Assembly: GCF_030542105.1 (NCBI RefSeq)
Contig: NZ_JAUOFB010000002.1
Span: 310,001-374,000, forward strand
Direction of reading: 5' to 3'
DNA length: 64,000 nt
From: Hymenobacter sp. BT730
GTDB taxonomy: Bacteria > Bacteroidota > Bacteroidia > Cytophagales > Hymenobacteraceae
This document shows, in pieces, positions 42,885-51,748 of this stretch (its first letter is position 1; each line of letters begins with the position of its first letter). The notes beneath the pieces were generated by a model. That model ran no database searches, was not told where the DNA came from, and saw only the letters and a program-made list of their open reading frames with translations. A program made the translations under genes and the position numbers.

Positions 42885-43340
42885 TTAGGTCAGGCGGGTA
42901 AGGAGCGTGTTTAACTGCCGGCGCAGGTCTGCTACTTCCTCAGGGGAGAGGTGCAGCTTGGCCAGCATTTGCTCAGGTATGCGGCAGGCGCTGGCCTGCA
43001 GGGCACGGCCGGCCGGCAAAAGGCTGATAATCACGGAGCGCTCATCCTGCGGGTCGCGGTGGCGGCTTACCCATTGCTTCTGCTCCATGCGCTTAAGCAA
43101 TGGCGTCAGCGTACCCGAGTCCAGCAGTAAATTATCGCCCAGCGCTTTTACCGTCAGTTGCTCATACTCCCAGAGCAGCAGTAAAACCAGGTATTGCGGG
43201 TAGGTGAGGTCCAGCTCTTGCAGCAAAGGCTGGTAGGCTTTGGTTAGCATGCGGGAAACCGCATACAGCGGAAAACACAGTTGGTTTTCCAGCTTCAGCA
43301 AGGAAAGATCTGGGGGTGTTGAATGGTCGGGGTTGCTCAT
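42885..43340 (-). CDS. ohrR: OhrR-type MarR family peroxide sensor/repressor
   Basis: 151 residues. The sensing cysteine is Cys22 in LENQLCFPLYAVSRM, exactly the OhrR context. The winged helix includes LTVKALGDNLLLDSGTLTPLLKRME and the wing RHRDPQDERSVIISL. Additional C-terminal Cys at residue 118 (ASACRIPEQ) could act as resolving partner as in 2-Cys OhrR (inference). On oxidation it releases its operator and derepresses itself and ohr. A CAATT/AATTG palindrome lies 45 bases upstream of the start. Confidence 0.93.
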   Translation of the reverse strand: MSNPDHSTPPDLSLLKLENQLCFPLYAVSRMLTKAYQPLLQELDLTYPQYLVLLLLWEYEQLTVKALGDNLLLDSGTLTPLLKRMEQKQWVSRHRDPQDERSVIISLLPAGRALQASACRIPEQMLAKLHLSPEEVADLRRQLNTLLTRLT

Positions 43341-43384
43341 CGGGGGTATAAAGCAGCTTAGGTTGTCTAATGTTTGATTGTGTG

Positions 43385-43399
43385 CAATTGAAATAATTG
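43385..43399. promoter_or_regulatory. Candidate OhrR operator
   Basis: CAATT-GAAAT-AATTG, inverted repeat 45-59 bases upstream of the ohrR start, in an AT-rich stretch. Known OhrR sites are built from AATT-containing inverted repeats of the TACAATT kind; similarity is partial. Confidence 0.5.
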
Positions 43400-43442
43400 T
43401 TGAACGAGTTAAAAGACTGATTATCAGGAGAAATATTTGCCA

Positions 43443-43478
43443 TAAAAAAGCACAGCACTCTTTCCGGAGTGCTGTGCT
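43443..43478 (-). terminator. Terminator of the rhodanese gene
   Basis: AGCACAGCACTC (43449-43460) pairs with GAGTGCTGTGCT (43467-43478), loop TTTCCG; the A-run 43443-43449 gives U-run on the minus strand. Confidence 0.9.
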
Positions 43479-43537
43479 ACTATAAACGATGTCAAAAGGA
43501 AAAAGCGCAGGAGAGGCAGCACTTTGCCAATACAGCT

Positions 43538-43840
43538 TTATTCAGCTTGCTGGTATCCCTGAAAACCGCCGAGCAGGTTGCGCACGTTAGTGAAGCCCTG
43601 CTGGGTTAGGTAAGCCTTGGCCGAAGCCGAGCGGCCACCGCCTTTGCAGTGTACCACCACTTCCTGGTTTTTCAGGTCTTCCAGATCTTCCAGCTTGCCG
43701 GGCAGCTCACCCATCGGAATGTTGCGGCTACCTTCGATGCGGCCTTCCTCGTTTTCCCAGGTCTCGCGCACATCAATGATGATAGGAGCGGTGCCTTCGG
43801 CCTGGCGTTGTTTCAGTTCAGCGGGGGTGATGTCGGGCAT
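43538..43840 (-). CDS. Single-domain rhodanese-like protein
   Basis: 100 residues from ATG 43840 (MPDITPAELK); an upstream frame extension lacks similarity. Rhodanese motifs: IIIDVRETWENEEGRIEGS near the start and active-site loop VVHCKGGGRSASAKAYL with Cys65. The loop C-K-G-G-G-R-S is of the thiosulfate sulfurtransferase GlpE/PspE type. It moves sulfane sulfur to thiol acceptors. A TAGCTTTG box 54 bases upstream is the probable promoter. Monocistronic. Confidence 0.92.
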   Translation of the reverse strand: MPDITPAELKQRQAEGTAPIIIDVRETWENEEGRIEGSRNIPMGELPGKLEDLEDLKNQEVVVHCKGGGRSASAKAYLTQQGFTNVRNLLGGFQGYQQAE

Positions 43841-43893
43841 GAGTAAAAGGGAAAGGTGGAAAAGGGAGTAGTAGTTGCGCGGGCAACTAACCA

Positions 43894-43901
43894 CAAAGCT
43901 A
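43894..43901 (-). promoter_or_regulatory. -7 promoter box of the rhodanese gene
   Basis: On the minus strand TAGCTTTG, an exact TAnnTTTG match, 53 bases upstream of ATG 43840; it lies between the end of the T9SS protein gene (stop at 43919) and the rhodanese gene. Confidence 0.55.
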
Positions 43902-43918
43902 CAAGAAGTTGAAAACTG

Positions 43919-45763
43919 CTAGCGGGTAAGCACCAGCCGCTTGGTGGCCACACTACCATCGGCCAGGGCTAGCCGCATCAGATACACCCCGGCCGGCAGC
44001 CCGGATAAGTCCAGCGTAGGTTGGCTGTTTGCCTTGCCGGATTGCTGCCATACGGTGCGCCCCAGCGCATCCAGCACGGTAGCGTGCGTATAGCGGCCCT
44101 TCACCTGCACTATTCCGGTAGTGGGATTAGGATAAAGCGTAAGCAGGGCTGCCGCCCGGGAAGGCGTGGCCGCGGTTACGTTGCCCGTCATAACCGGCCG
44201 CAGCATGAGGGCACCAGAAAAGTCTGTTACCGCTGCCCACTCATTTCGGACCTGATAGAAAAAATAGTTGGTGGGGGGGGAGCTGTTCAAATCCAGCCCA
44301 AACTGCACAAACTGCCCGGCCGAGGCCTGCCCGTATCCCACATAGAAAGTGCCGCTAACGCCTACCGGCTGCGGAAAAGGAATTTCCAGGAAGCCACCCG
44401 CCGGTGCCGTAGCCGGCACGGTAAAGGGAACTGAGGCTAACGGTTTTTCGGCGGGCTTCCCGTTTTCATCGGCCCAAACAGCTAGGGTAATAGCCCGGCC
44501 GGCAGCATTCGGCAGCACGGGATATAAACGTACGCTGCGCACCTGGTCGGGCTGGTTTAGGTCGATGCGGTAGGAGAAGAAAGTGGCAGGGCCGCCGGTG
44601 AGGGCCGGCAGACTTACAGCGGCTTCGGCTGTGCCATCATCATAGGCATAATAGTCAGCCAGCTCGGTCACGCGCGAAATAGAGTCGTTGGGTTGGGTGC
44701 GTGGGTCGGTTTCGTTAGTGCTTAGTAGGATACGGTGGCGGACACGCTGAGGCCCTCCCGTGAGCAGAGCAGCGGCTACGGTACGAACGTTGCCGGTGAT
44801 GGGTACCTGCCGGGCACTGGCATCCAGCGAGCGGCCACCCGTCAGGAATTGCAGCTCTGCGCCATTGGGCAGGCGCTGGGCCGTGCCACGCCATAAAATG
44901 GGAGTGGGCGCCGGGCCGATATCAAAATTATTGATGGTAGTGCCCGTCTGGTCGTTTAACTCATCGGTAGGATTTGGAGAAGCTGCCAACTGCACGGCGG
45001 GCATGCTAGCGTACCGCTTTAGCAGGGAAGAAAGCGGCGCGCTGGTGGCAATGTCGCGGTAGGTGGTGTCGGCTACCGAGCGGTTCCGGTCTAGCTTTAC
45101 ATAGTCCAGGCTCCAGGAGTCGCGGGTAGTGGCTTGGTTACCGATGCTGTGGAAACGGAATTGAAAGTTGGCATGCAGGTATTGCGCTTCGGCCACAGCC
45201 ACAATTTCCTGGGCAAAATCGGTGCGCTTACCCGGGCTGCGCTGCGACCAGATAGACTGCCACTGACCAGCGTTATTCAGAAACTCCAGCGTGAAAGCTA
45301 CCTGCCGGGTAGAGCTGGCTGCTGAAGGTGCCCCCACAATGCTGCCCGCCTGCCAGAAGAAGCTCAGGTACAGGTTAGAGCCGGCTGTCAGTCCGCTTAA
45401 ATCAATGGGCAGTGACGTGAGCGTATCCGTGTCGCTGTAAAAGGACGAGCTGCCATAAGGCTGGCCGTTGGCCTTTAGCCCGTCAAACGTCACGACGTTA
45501 CGCGAGGGCGGCGCTACCGGAAACCGGTTGTTCACCAGCGTGCCACCGCGCGGTTCCCAATGCTCAGCATTAGGCGGACCTTCCGGCTGTTGGGCAAAAT
45601 CATCGAAAAAAGGCAGTGTGGCGCTGCTGCCGCGGGCCACGGGATGCGCCTTAGAAGCCGAAGCCATGCGGGTGGGATCAGCGGAAAGAGGCTGTACGTT
45701 TTGCGCCCGCAATAGCGTGGCCCAAGTCAGAAGCAAGCAGAGTAGAAAGCTGGAACGCATCAT
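43919..45763 (-). CDS. Large secreted protein with T9SS type A sorting domain
   Basis: 614 residues from ATG 45763 (MMRSSFLLC), with a signal peptide to about residue 21 (LLRAQ). The region about 50-230 looks like a jelly-roll/adhesive domain (LPFFDDFAQQPEGPPNAEHW, SNLYLSFFWQAGS, SWSLDYVKLDR). Further beta-rich modules follow, and the last about 75 residues are a Por secretion system type A domain: LYPNPTTGIVQVKG, DALGRTVWQQ, LDLSGLPAGVYLMRL, KRLVLTR. The protein is exported by the type IX system and anchored or released at the surface. Its activity is unknown; no catalytic motif is seen. Confidence 0.88.
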   Translation of the reverse strand: MMRSSFLLCLLLTWATLLRAQNVQPLSADPTRMASASKAHPVARGSSATLPFFDDFAQQPEGPPNAEHWEPRGGTLVNNRFPVAPPSRNVVTFDGLKANGQPYGSSSFYSDTDTLTSLPIDLSGLTAGSNLYLSFFWQAGSIVGAPSAASSTRQVAFTLEFLNNAGQWQSIWSQRSPGKRTDFAQEIVAVAEAQYLHANFQFRFHSIGNQATTRDSWSLDYVKLDRNRSVADTTYRDIATSAPLSSLLKRYASMPAVQLAASPNPTDELNDQTGTTINNFDIGPAPTPILWRGTAQRLPNGAELQFLTGGRSLDASARQVPITGNVRTVAAALLTGGPQRVRHRILLSTNETDPRTQPNDSISRVTELADYYAYDDGTAEAAVSLPALTGGPATFFSYRIDLNQPDQVRSVRLYPVLPNAAGRAITLAVWADENGKPAEKPLASVPFTVPATAPAGGFLEIPFPQPVGVSGTFYVGYGQASAGQFVQFGLDLNSSPPTNYFFYQVRNEWAAVTDFSGALMLRPVMTGNVTAATPSRAAALLTLYPNPTTGIVQVKGRYTHATVLDALGRTVWQQSGKANSQPTLDLSGLPAGVYLMRLALADGSVATKRLVLTR

Positions 45764-46001
45764 CAGAGGCAAGGTACGTAAGGCGGTTGGGTCGGGGTGC
45801 GGCACGGTGTGCTACAACGTATGCCTGGGGTAAATATGGATAGAAAAGCAGGAGGAAATGCCACAGAATTATCAGCCAGTCAACTCCCAAGGGCAGCAGA
45901 CGAAGCTCAATAACCTAGTAATTATATGGCATTACCGTATGAGCACGCTAGACTCATCGACTGCCATCTGAATAATGTAATTACCGATGATGTATTAGCA
46001 A

Positions 46002-46033
46002 AAAAGGCTCGTTGCGCAAGCAACGAGCCTTTT
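46002..46033 (-). terminator. Terminator of the PASTA protein gene
   Basis: AAAAGGCTCGTTGC pairs with GCAACGAGCCTTTT around loop GCAA, 18 bases past the stop at 46051. Confidence 0.9.
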
Positions 46034-46050
46034 GTAACGGTATTAACCAA

Positions 46051-46836
46051 CTATTCTACGGCCTTAATAGGAGCCTGCCCAGCCACCCACAAATCTACCA
46101 GCTGGCCGGTGCGTATGGTGGCACCAGGCGAGGATACCGGGCGCTGCTTTACCACCGTACCGTCTTCCTGGCCTTCTTCGGGTGCCTGATAAAATATTTC
46201 ACCTACCTGCAGGCCTTGGCCGGCCAATAGTGTAGCCGCTTCATCGGCGGGCATATTGACTACGTTGGGTACCGGGAATTCCTGGTTGCCCTGGCCGTCG
46301 CCTACCACCAGGTCTACTTTAGTGCCTTTGGCAATGGGGGCGCCGGGCGCAATTTCTTTGCCGTTCACCAGCTGCTTTAGCACGGCATTCTGGGCCAAGT
46401 CGGGCACCAGCTGAATCTGGCCCACTACCAGGTCGTAGCTTTTCAGAATCATCTGGGCGTTTTTCACCGAGCCATCCGTGAGACGGGGCATCTTAATCAC
46501 CGGCGGATTTTTCATCGACACGGAGATGTAGATTTTGCGGTCTTCCTTCACCTTTTCGCCCGGGGCGGGGTCCTGGGTGAGTACCGTGCCGGGGCGCGTG
46601 CCAGGGTTGTAGCTGCTGTCGTCCACGAAGAAGAGCAAGTTGCGCTCATCCAGATAATCCTCCAGATCAGCCTGTTGCATACCCGTGATTTTGGGTACCA
46701 CAATGGTTTCGCCGTGGTTGGTGGTCATGGGCAGATACACGTAGAAAAACCCGAGCACCAGCACGGCCACCAGCACCGCCATAGCCAGCAAATGCTTCAG
46801 TACATCAAGCGGCGTATCTGATTTGAAAAAAGACAT
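46051..46836 (-). CDS. Membrane-anchored PASTA domain protein
   Basis: 261 residues: a short cytoplasmic start, one membrane helix (about 14-36, LLAMAVLVAVLVLGFFYVYL), then three PASTA repeats (about 45-110, 112-185, 188-255). Their signatures are VPKITGMQQADLEDYL, MPRLTDGSVKNAQMIL and VPNVVNMPADEAATLL, each followed by a GxxVxxxxPxPGxxV-like strand. PASTA domains bind muropeptides or septal peptidoglycan. Unlike Gram-positive PASTA proteins there is no kinase domain or penicillin-binding module. It lies 84 bases downstream of the tandem Ddl gene on the same strand, so a cell-wall role is likely. Confidence 0.93.
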   Translation of the reverse strand: MSFFKSDTPLDVLKHLLAMAVLVAVLVLGFFYVYLPMTTNHGETIVVPKITGMQQADLEDYLDERNLLFFVDDSSYNPGTRPGTVLTQDPAPGEKVKEDRKIYISVSMKNPPVIKMPRLTDGSVKNAQMILKSYDLVVGQIQLVPDLAQNAVLKQLVNGKEIAPGAPIAKGTKVDLVVGDGQGNQEFPVPNVVNMPADEAATLLAGQGLQVGEIFYQAPEEGQEDGTVVKQRPVSSPGATIRTGQLVDLWVAGQAPIKAVE

Positions 46837-46920
46837 GGAAGGAAATAATGGGGTAGTATTTGCTGGAAAGTTAGTGATAAGAAGCTCCCCACCTTTTTTT
46901 CCAGGCAGGGAGGCATTCTA

Positions 46921-49629
46921 CTAGCTCTGCACGGCCAGCTTCTCTTTACGAGTACGCTCTTTGCCGAACTCCAGAATCTGGTCGATGAAATCGTAGGGCG
47001 TGTAGCCGGCCAGCGCAGTTTGATGGAAGATGCAGGTGGCGGGCGTCATGCCGGGCAGGGAGTTCACTTCGATGATGATGACCTCCACCGCGCCGTTGTC
47101 ACGCACCCGCACAAAGGCGTCGATGCGGGCGTAGCCCTGAATGTTCAGGATTTCAGCCACGCGGCGCAGCTCCTCTTTCACCTCGTTGGAAATGCGCTGT
47201 CGCTCATTGGCATCGGCGGCGTAGCGGGCCGGGGTGATGTTCTGGCCTTCGCCGGCCAGGAATTTCTCCTCCAGGCTCAGCACTTCGCCGGTGGCCAGGG
47301 CTTCGGATGCCTCAAATACCTCAATATCTAGCTTGCCATCGGCGCGCCAGTGGGTGAGCAGACCGCCCGTAATTTCGAGGAAGTGCGCCGCGCCGTCGCG
47401 CTCAATCAGGGTTTCCACCAGGAAGGCATCCTTGCGGGGGAATTCTTCCTTAAAGCCCAGGTGCAGGGTTTCGGCATCCGGTATCATCAGGTCTTCCTGC
47501 TCCCGGAAGATGAGGCGCGTGAAGGCCTCCAGCTCGGCGCGGTTTTTTACTTTTTTCACGGCCGAAGAGCAGCCGTCGTCGGCGGGCTTGGCAATGAAGG
47601 GGTAGGGGAACTGCGTTTCCAGGGAGCGGTAGAAGCCTTCGGCATCGGCCTGCCATTCCAGACGGTTGGCCATGCGGTGCTCGGCTACGCGCAGGCCGGC
47701 TTCACGCAGGCGGCGGTTAGTTTCAAACTTGTTGATGGTGATGCTGCTGCTGCCCACGCCCGAGCCGTTGTAAGGAAGGCCAAACTTCTCCAGCTGCTGC
47801 TGCAGGGCGCCATCCTCGCCAGGGCGGCCGTGCAGGGCAATAAACACCTCGTCCACCATCTCGGCCAACTCCTCAAACGACACCCGGCGCGGCTGCGCGG
47901 TGGGCTGCCCGGCATAGGTGCTGGTAATGCTCTGGGCCTCGCGGCGGATGCGCTCCAGCACCGGGTGCAGACCGTGGCCCGCTTCCGCGTGCTCAATCTT
48001 CTCCCGAATGTCGTCGGCGTTGTCCTTCAGCATGACGTTGATAGGCAGCACATACAAACGGAAATCCTGGCTGTTGCCGGTCAGGAACACGGGTACCGGC
48101 TCATACTTAATAGAGGAGCTAAGCTTCTCGTAGATGTTCCGGCCGCTTTCCACCGAAATGTGGCGCTCCGAAGAGTAGCCGCCCATAATCACGGCTACTT
48201 TAATGCGCTGGCGCTCCTCGTGCCCGCGGGCAGCTACGGCCGCATCCAGCCCGCGCAGCAGGCGCTGCAGCTGCACGGGACGCATGCCCGCCCGGCGGCG
48301 TGCTGCCAGTGAGGTACGAATCAGATAGGTCAGGAACTGGGAAGGATTGAGCCCGATTTCCGCCGCCTGGTGGAAGAAGAACGAGGCCGGCAACATGCCC
48401 GACGTGGTGTTAGGGTCGTTGAGGAACAGTTGATTATCCGTGGACAGGAAGCCATCCAGCCGCGCGTATACCTGGAAGCCGAACGTGCGGAACATCTCCT
48501 CACAGGCTTCGCGGATGCGCTGAATTTCGGCTTCCGGCAAATCAATGGGCGTAATTTTGCGGGCCAGGCCGGGCAGGTATTTCGAGCGGTAGTCGAACAT
48601 CTCCTCACCTTTCACAATCTCTGTGGGCGGCAGGGCGAGCGGCTGACCGTTGGGGTCTTCCACCACAATGCAGGAGAACTCGCGGCCCTGCACAAAGCTT
48701 TCCACCAGCACCTGGGTTTCGCCATCCACATTGGTCAGGCGCACCTGCTCGGCGGTTTGCAGGCGCTCTTCCAGCGTGTTCAGCAGGGCTTCGGGGTGGT
48801 AGATGATGTGCTCATCATCAGCATCCAGCATCACGGGCAGGCCGATGCCTTCGCGGATGTCGGTGAGCTGCTGCACCCACATGATTTTGTCGCGCTCCGA
48901 GAGGCGCTGCCAGTCGTCGCGGGTAACGGTTTTGCGGAACAGGCTGCGCTCCATGGCGCGCTGGAACGCCTCTACTTTGGCTTCGCGCAGAATGCTGATG
49001 CCGATGCTGCTGCCCTGGCGCGGGGCTTTGAACACCAGCGGCAAACCCAGCTCGCGCTCCAAATAAGCAAGCGAAGCGGCCGGGTCGGCGGCATCCCACT
49101 CTTCCGCTGTTACTACGCGGAATTCCGGCGTGGGCCGGTTCAGGGCGTGGAGCAGCTTTTTCTGGGCAATTTTATCAATGCCAAAGGCCGAAGGCAGCAC
49201 ACCGGAGCCAGAGTACGGAATACCGTACCACTCCAGCAAGCCCTGAATGGCACCATCTTCGCCGCCGGGACCGTGCAGGGCCAGAAAGGCAAAATCCATG
49301 AGGCTGCTCAGCTCCTGCGGCTGAATACGGCGGCCTACCTGGTTGATGATTTCGTCCTGTTGGGCAATGCTCAGCTCGCCCAGACTTTCCAGGTATACCT
49401 GCAGCTTGTGCTCGGAGGCAGGCAGGGCCGAAACGGGTGGGTAGAAGTCCCGGATGGTGCCTTTATAAATGTAGTGCCAGTCCAGCAGGATAAAGTTGCC
49501 GCGGCTGTCCACGAACACGGGAACGGCCTGAAACAGCGACTTGTCCAGGTTGTCATATACAGTGCGGCCGCCCGCAAAGGAAATTTCCCGCTCACGCGAC
49601 GGTCCGCCGAAGAAGATGCCTATTTTCAT
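46921..49629 (-). CDS. ddl: Tandem D-alanine-D-alanine ligase (two fused ATP-grasp ligase units)
   Basis: 902 residues from ATG 49629; two Ddl-like halves (about 1-460 and 480-902) in place of the usual single ~310-370. Half 1: FFGGPSREREISFAGGR, LHGPGGEDGAIQGLLE, GIDKIAQKKLL, and metal site FLNDPNTTSGMLPAS. Half 2: IMGGYSSERHISVESGR, LHGRPGEDGALQQQLE, NKFETNRRL, and IIEVNSLPGMTPAT. The canonical Mg-binding E-x-N is kept in half 2 (EVN), while half 1 has D-P-N. The enzyme makes D-Ala-D-Ala (or a variant dipeptide) for peptidoglycan. An exact TACCTTTG box eight bases upstream supports this start. Confidence 0.9.
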   Translation of the reverse strand: MKIGIFFGGPSREREISFAGGRTVYDNLDKSLFQAVPVFVDSRGNFILLDWHYIYKGTIRDFYPPVSALPASEHKLQVYLESLGELSIAQQDEIINQVGRRIQPQELSSLMDFAFLALHGPGGEDGAIQGLLEWYGIPYSGSGVLPSAFGIDKIAQKKLLHALNRPTPEFRVVTAEEWDAADPAASLAYLERELGLPLVFKAPRQGSSIGISILREAKVEAFQRAMERSLFRKTVTRDDWQRLSERDKIMWVQQLTDIREGIGLPVMLDADDEHIIYHPEALLNTLEERLQTAEQVRLTNVDGETQVLVESFVQGREFSCIVVEDPNGQPLALPPTEIVKGEEMFDYRSKYLPGLARKITPIDLPEAEIQRIREACEEMFRTFGFQVYARLDGFLSTDNQLFLNDPNTTSGMLPASFFFHQAAEIGLNPSQFLTYLIRTSLAARRRAGMRPVQLQRLLRGLDAAVAARGHEERQRIKVAVIMGGYSSERHISVESGRNIYEKLSSSIKYEPVPVFLTGNSQDFRLYVLPINVMLKDNADDIREKIEHAEAGHGLHPVLERIRREAQSITSTYAGQPTAQPRRVSFEELAEMVDEVFIALHGRPGEDGALQQQLEKFGLPYNGSGVGSSSITINKFETNRRLREAGLRVAEHRMANRLEWQADAEGFYRSLETQFPYPFIAKPADDGCSSAVKKVKNRAELEAFTRLIFREQEDLMIPDAETLHLGFKEEFPRKDAFLVETLIERDGAAHFLEITGGLLTHWRADGKLDIEVFEASEALATGEVLSLEEKFLAGEGQNITPARYAADANERQRISNEVKEELRRVAEILNIQGYARIDAFVRVRDNGAVEVIIIEVNSLPGMTPATCIFHQTALAGYTPYDFIDQILEFGKERTRKEKLAVQS

Positions 49630-49637
49630 ACGTAGTG

Positions 49638-49645
49638 CAAAGGTA
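49638..49645 (-). promoter_or_regulatory. -7 promoter box of the tandem ddl gene
   Basis: Minus-strand TACCTTTG, exact TAnnTTTG, eight bases before ATG 49629. It implies a very short leader or leaderless mRNA and rules against the upstream in-frame ATG at 49680. Confidence 0.6.
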
Positions 49646-49689
49646 CGAATGTCGGACAGCATGGCGCTACCTGCGGGCAACTTGCTGCG

Positions 49690-50292
49690 TTACTGTTTCG
49701 CACTAAACATATAGCCTAGCTGGGCCTGAAATACTGAGTTGCGCGTGGGGCTATACTGGAGAGGATGAGTTATATCACCACAATAACGTAGCGTGATATT
49801 CGGGCCGGAAGGCAGCTCGTAACCGATACCGGCTACATATCCCAACTGCAGGCTGTTGAAGTCGCGGCGCTGGGGCTGTTCATACAGGTCGTTGTTCACA
49901 TCATTCTTAAAACTGAGCAAATAGCTGAGCTGCGGACCTGCTTCAAATGTGAGTCCTTTGGCATTGATTTTTGCCAGGACCGGCAAATCCAGGTAATTAC
50001 GGTGGTAATAATTGGTGGTGCGGGCGCCGGTAGTGGTGCTGCCGTATTTGTCTTTTGCCCCTTTTGCTGAATACAACAGCTCGGATTGAATGCTCCAGAA
50101 GCCGTCATCGGTCAGAGAGTAGCGGGATACCAGCCCGCCATTAATGCCGAGTAGTCGGTCGGGCCCAACGGTGTTTTTTATTCGGTCCTTGGAATAATTG
50201 ACGCCGGCCTTCACGCCAAAACGAAGGTGCTGAGCAGCGGCAATCTGACTCAGGAGCAAGGCGGGAATAGTCAGATAAAAGGTACTTTTCAT
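49690..50292 (-). CDS. Outer-membrane beta-barrel protein (PorT/OmpA-like porin family)
   Basis: 200 residues from ATG 50292 (MKSTFYLTIP), with a signal peptide to about 18 (IAAAQ). Alternating amphipathic strands follow: FGVKAGVNYS, WSIQSELLYSAKGA, YLDLPVLAKINA, LTFEAGPQLSYLLSF, and a final strand VFQAQLGYMFSAKQ. KAGVN, ELLYS and YLDLPVL are the hallmarks of the outer_membrane_beta-barrel 2 (PorT-like) family of Bacteroidota. The frame continues open far upstream, but this ATG gives the only signal peptide. Role unknown. Monocistronic. Confidence 0.88.
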   Translation of the reverse strand: MKSTFYLTIPALLLSQIAAAQHLRFGVKAGVNYSKDRIKNTVGPDRLLGINGGLVSRYSLTDDGFWSIQSELLYSAKGAKDKYGSTTTGARTTNYYHRNYLDLPVLAKINAKGLTFEAGPQLSYLLSFKNDVNNDLYEQPQRRDFNSLQLGYVAGIGYELPSGPNITLRYCGDITHPLQYSPTRNSVFQAQLGYMFSAKQ

Positions 50293-50494
50293 ACAGAGTA
50301 GAGGGAGGGTTGACAAATACTGATACCAGTAGAAGTGCGGCAAATAAAGTGAAGAATCCGCTCGATAAATGCAGGCGGGAGTCAGCGCCGTTGAAATACG
50401 TGAACTCCAATAGAATATTGCATTCGGCACAAAAACTCCCGAACTACGCGCCGCAACCTCGTATAAGACGACACCCAACTTTCTATTCCTGCTT

Positions 50495-51691
50495 ATGAAA
50501 ACCCTCGACCAGTACAACTTCGCCGGCAAAAAGGCGGTGGTACGCGTGGACTTCAACGTGCCGCTCGACAGCGACCTGCGCATCACCGACGATACCCGCA
50601 TTCGGGCGGCTACGCCCACGGTTAAAAAAATTCTGGCCGATGGCGGCTCCGTTATTCTGCTCTCGCACATGGGCCGGCCCAAAGGCGGCCCCGACAAGAA
50701 AAACTCCCTGCGCAACCTGGTGCTGCGCCTGCAGCAAGAGTACGGGCAGGAAGTAAAGTTTGCCGATGATGTATTGGGCCAGGAAGCCGCTGATCTGGCG
50801 GCCTCGCTGCAGCCCGGCGAAATCCTGCTGCTCGATAACCTACGCTTCTATGCTGAGGAGGAAAAAGGCGACGATGCCTTCGCCGAAAAGCTGGCCCGCC
50901 TCGGCGACGTATATGTGAATGATGCCTTCGGGGCCGCGCACCGCCGGCACGCTTCTACAGCCGTAATGGCCCAGCACTTCACCCCCGAAAACCGCGTAGC
51001 TGGCTACGTGATGCAGGGAGAGCTGGAAAATGCCAAGCGCGTGCTGGATCATGCTGACCGGCCTTTCACCGCCATTATGGGCGGCGCCAAGATTTCTGAC
51101 AAGATTCAGATTATTGAGCAGCTGCTGGATAAGGTCGATAACCTGCTCATCGGTGGGGGTATGTCCTACACCTTTGCCAAGGCCGAAGGCGGCGAAATTG
51201 GTAACTCCCTGCTGGAAGGCGACAAAATGGATATGGCGCTGGACCTCATGCGCAAAGCCAAGGCGAAAGGCGTGAATCTGGTCCTGCCCGTCGACAGTGT
51301 TATTGCCAACCAGTTTGCTAACGATGCCGATATTGATGTAGCGGCCAGCCACCACATTCCCGCTACCTGGATGGGCTTAGACATCGGCCCCGAAACCCGC
51401 GAGTTGTTCGCCGACATCATTCGCAACTCCAAAACCATTCTGTGGAATGGTCCTATGGGGGTGTTTGAGATGTCGAACTTCTCGGTAGGCACTGAGTTTG
51501 TGGCTCAGGCTATTGCCGAAGCAACCGAAAACGGCGCTTTCAGTCTCATCGGCGGCGGGGACTCGGCTGCGGCAGTCAATCAGTTGGGCTTCGCCAACAA
51601 AGTATCTTACATCAGCACCGGTGGCGGCGCCTTGCTGGAGTATATGGAAGGCAAAGAGCTACCCGGCGTAGCGGCGCTGGAAGGCCGGTAG
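50495..51691 (+). CDS. pgk: Phosphoglycerate kinase
   Basis: 398 residues, full length. [14 protein letters not shown] at the N-terminus, [12 protein letters not shown], the catalytic [15 protein letters not shown], the hinge [14 protein letters not shown], and the nucleotide-binding [14 protein letters not shown] near the C-terminus. It converts 1,3-bisphosphoglycerate and ADP to 3-phosphoglycerate and ATP in glycolysis. Transcribed alone and divergently from the porin gene; the shared upstream region is 202 bases. Confidence 0.98.
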   Translation: MKTLDQYNFAGKKAVVRVDFNVPLDSDLRITDDTRIRAATPTVKKILADGGSVILLSHMGRPKGGPDKKNSLRNLVLRLQQEYGQEVKFADDVLGQEAADLAASLQPGEILLLDNLRFYAEEEKGDDAFAEKLARLGDVYVNDAFGAAHRRHASTAVMAQHFTPENRVAGYVMQGELENAKRVLDHADRPFTAIMGGAKISDKIQIIEQLLDKVDNLLIGGGMSYTFAKAEGGEIGNSLLEGDKMDMALDLMRKAKAKGVNLVLPVDSVIANQFANDADIDVAASHHIPATWMGLDIGPETRELFADIIRNSKTILWNGPMGVFEMSNFSVGTEFVAQAIAEATENGAFSLIGGGDSAAAVNQLGFANKVSYISTGGGALLEYMEGKELPGVAALEGR

Positions 51692-51706
51692 TTTCAAACC
51701 TTAATT

Positions 51707-51741
51707 AAAAACCCACTTGCTGCGAAGCAAGTGGGTTTTTT
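51707..51741. terminator. Bidirectional terminator after pgk
   Basis: AAAACCCACTTGC pairs with GCAAGTGGGTTTT around TGCGAA, flanked by A and T runs. It separates pgk (plus) from the minus-strand gene ending at 51749. Confidence 0.9.
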
Positions 51742-51748
51742 GTTGTCT

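Noticed and set aside
48370..49635. 421-codon open frame antisense to the tandem ddl gene
   Set aside because: Antisense shadow of a strongly supported gene; no recognisable domain and no promoter or ending of its own.
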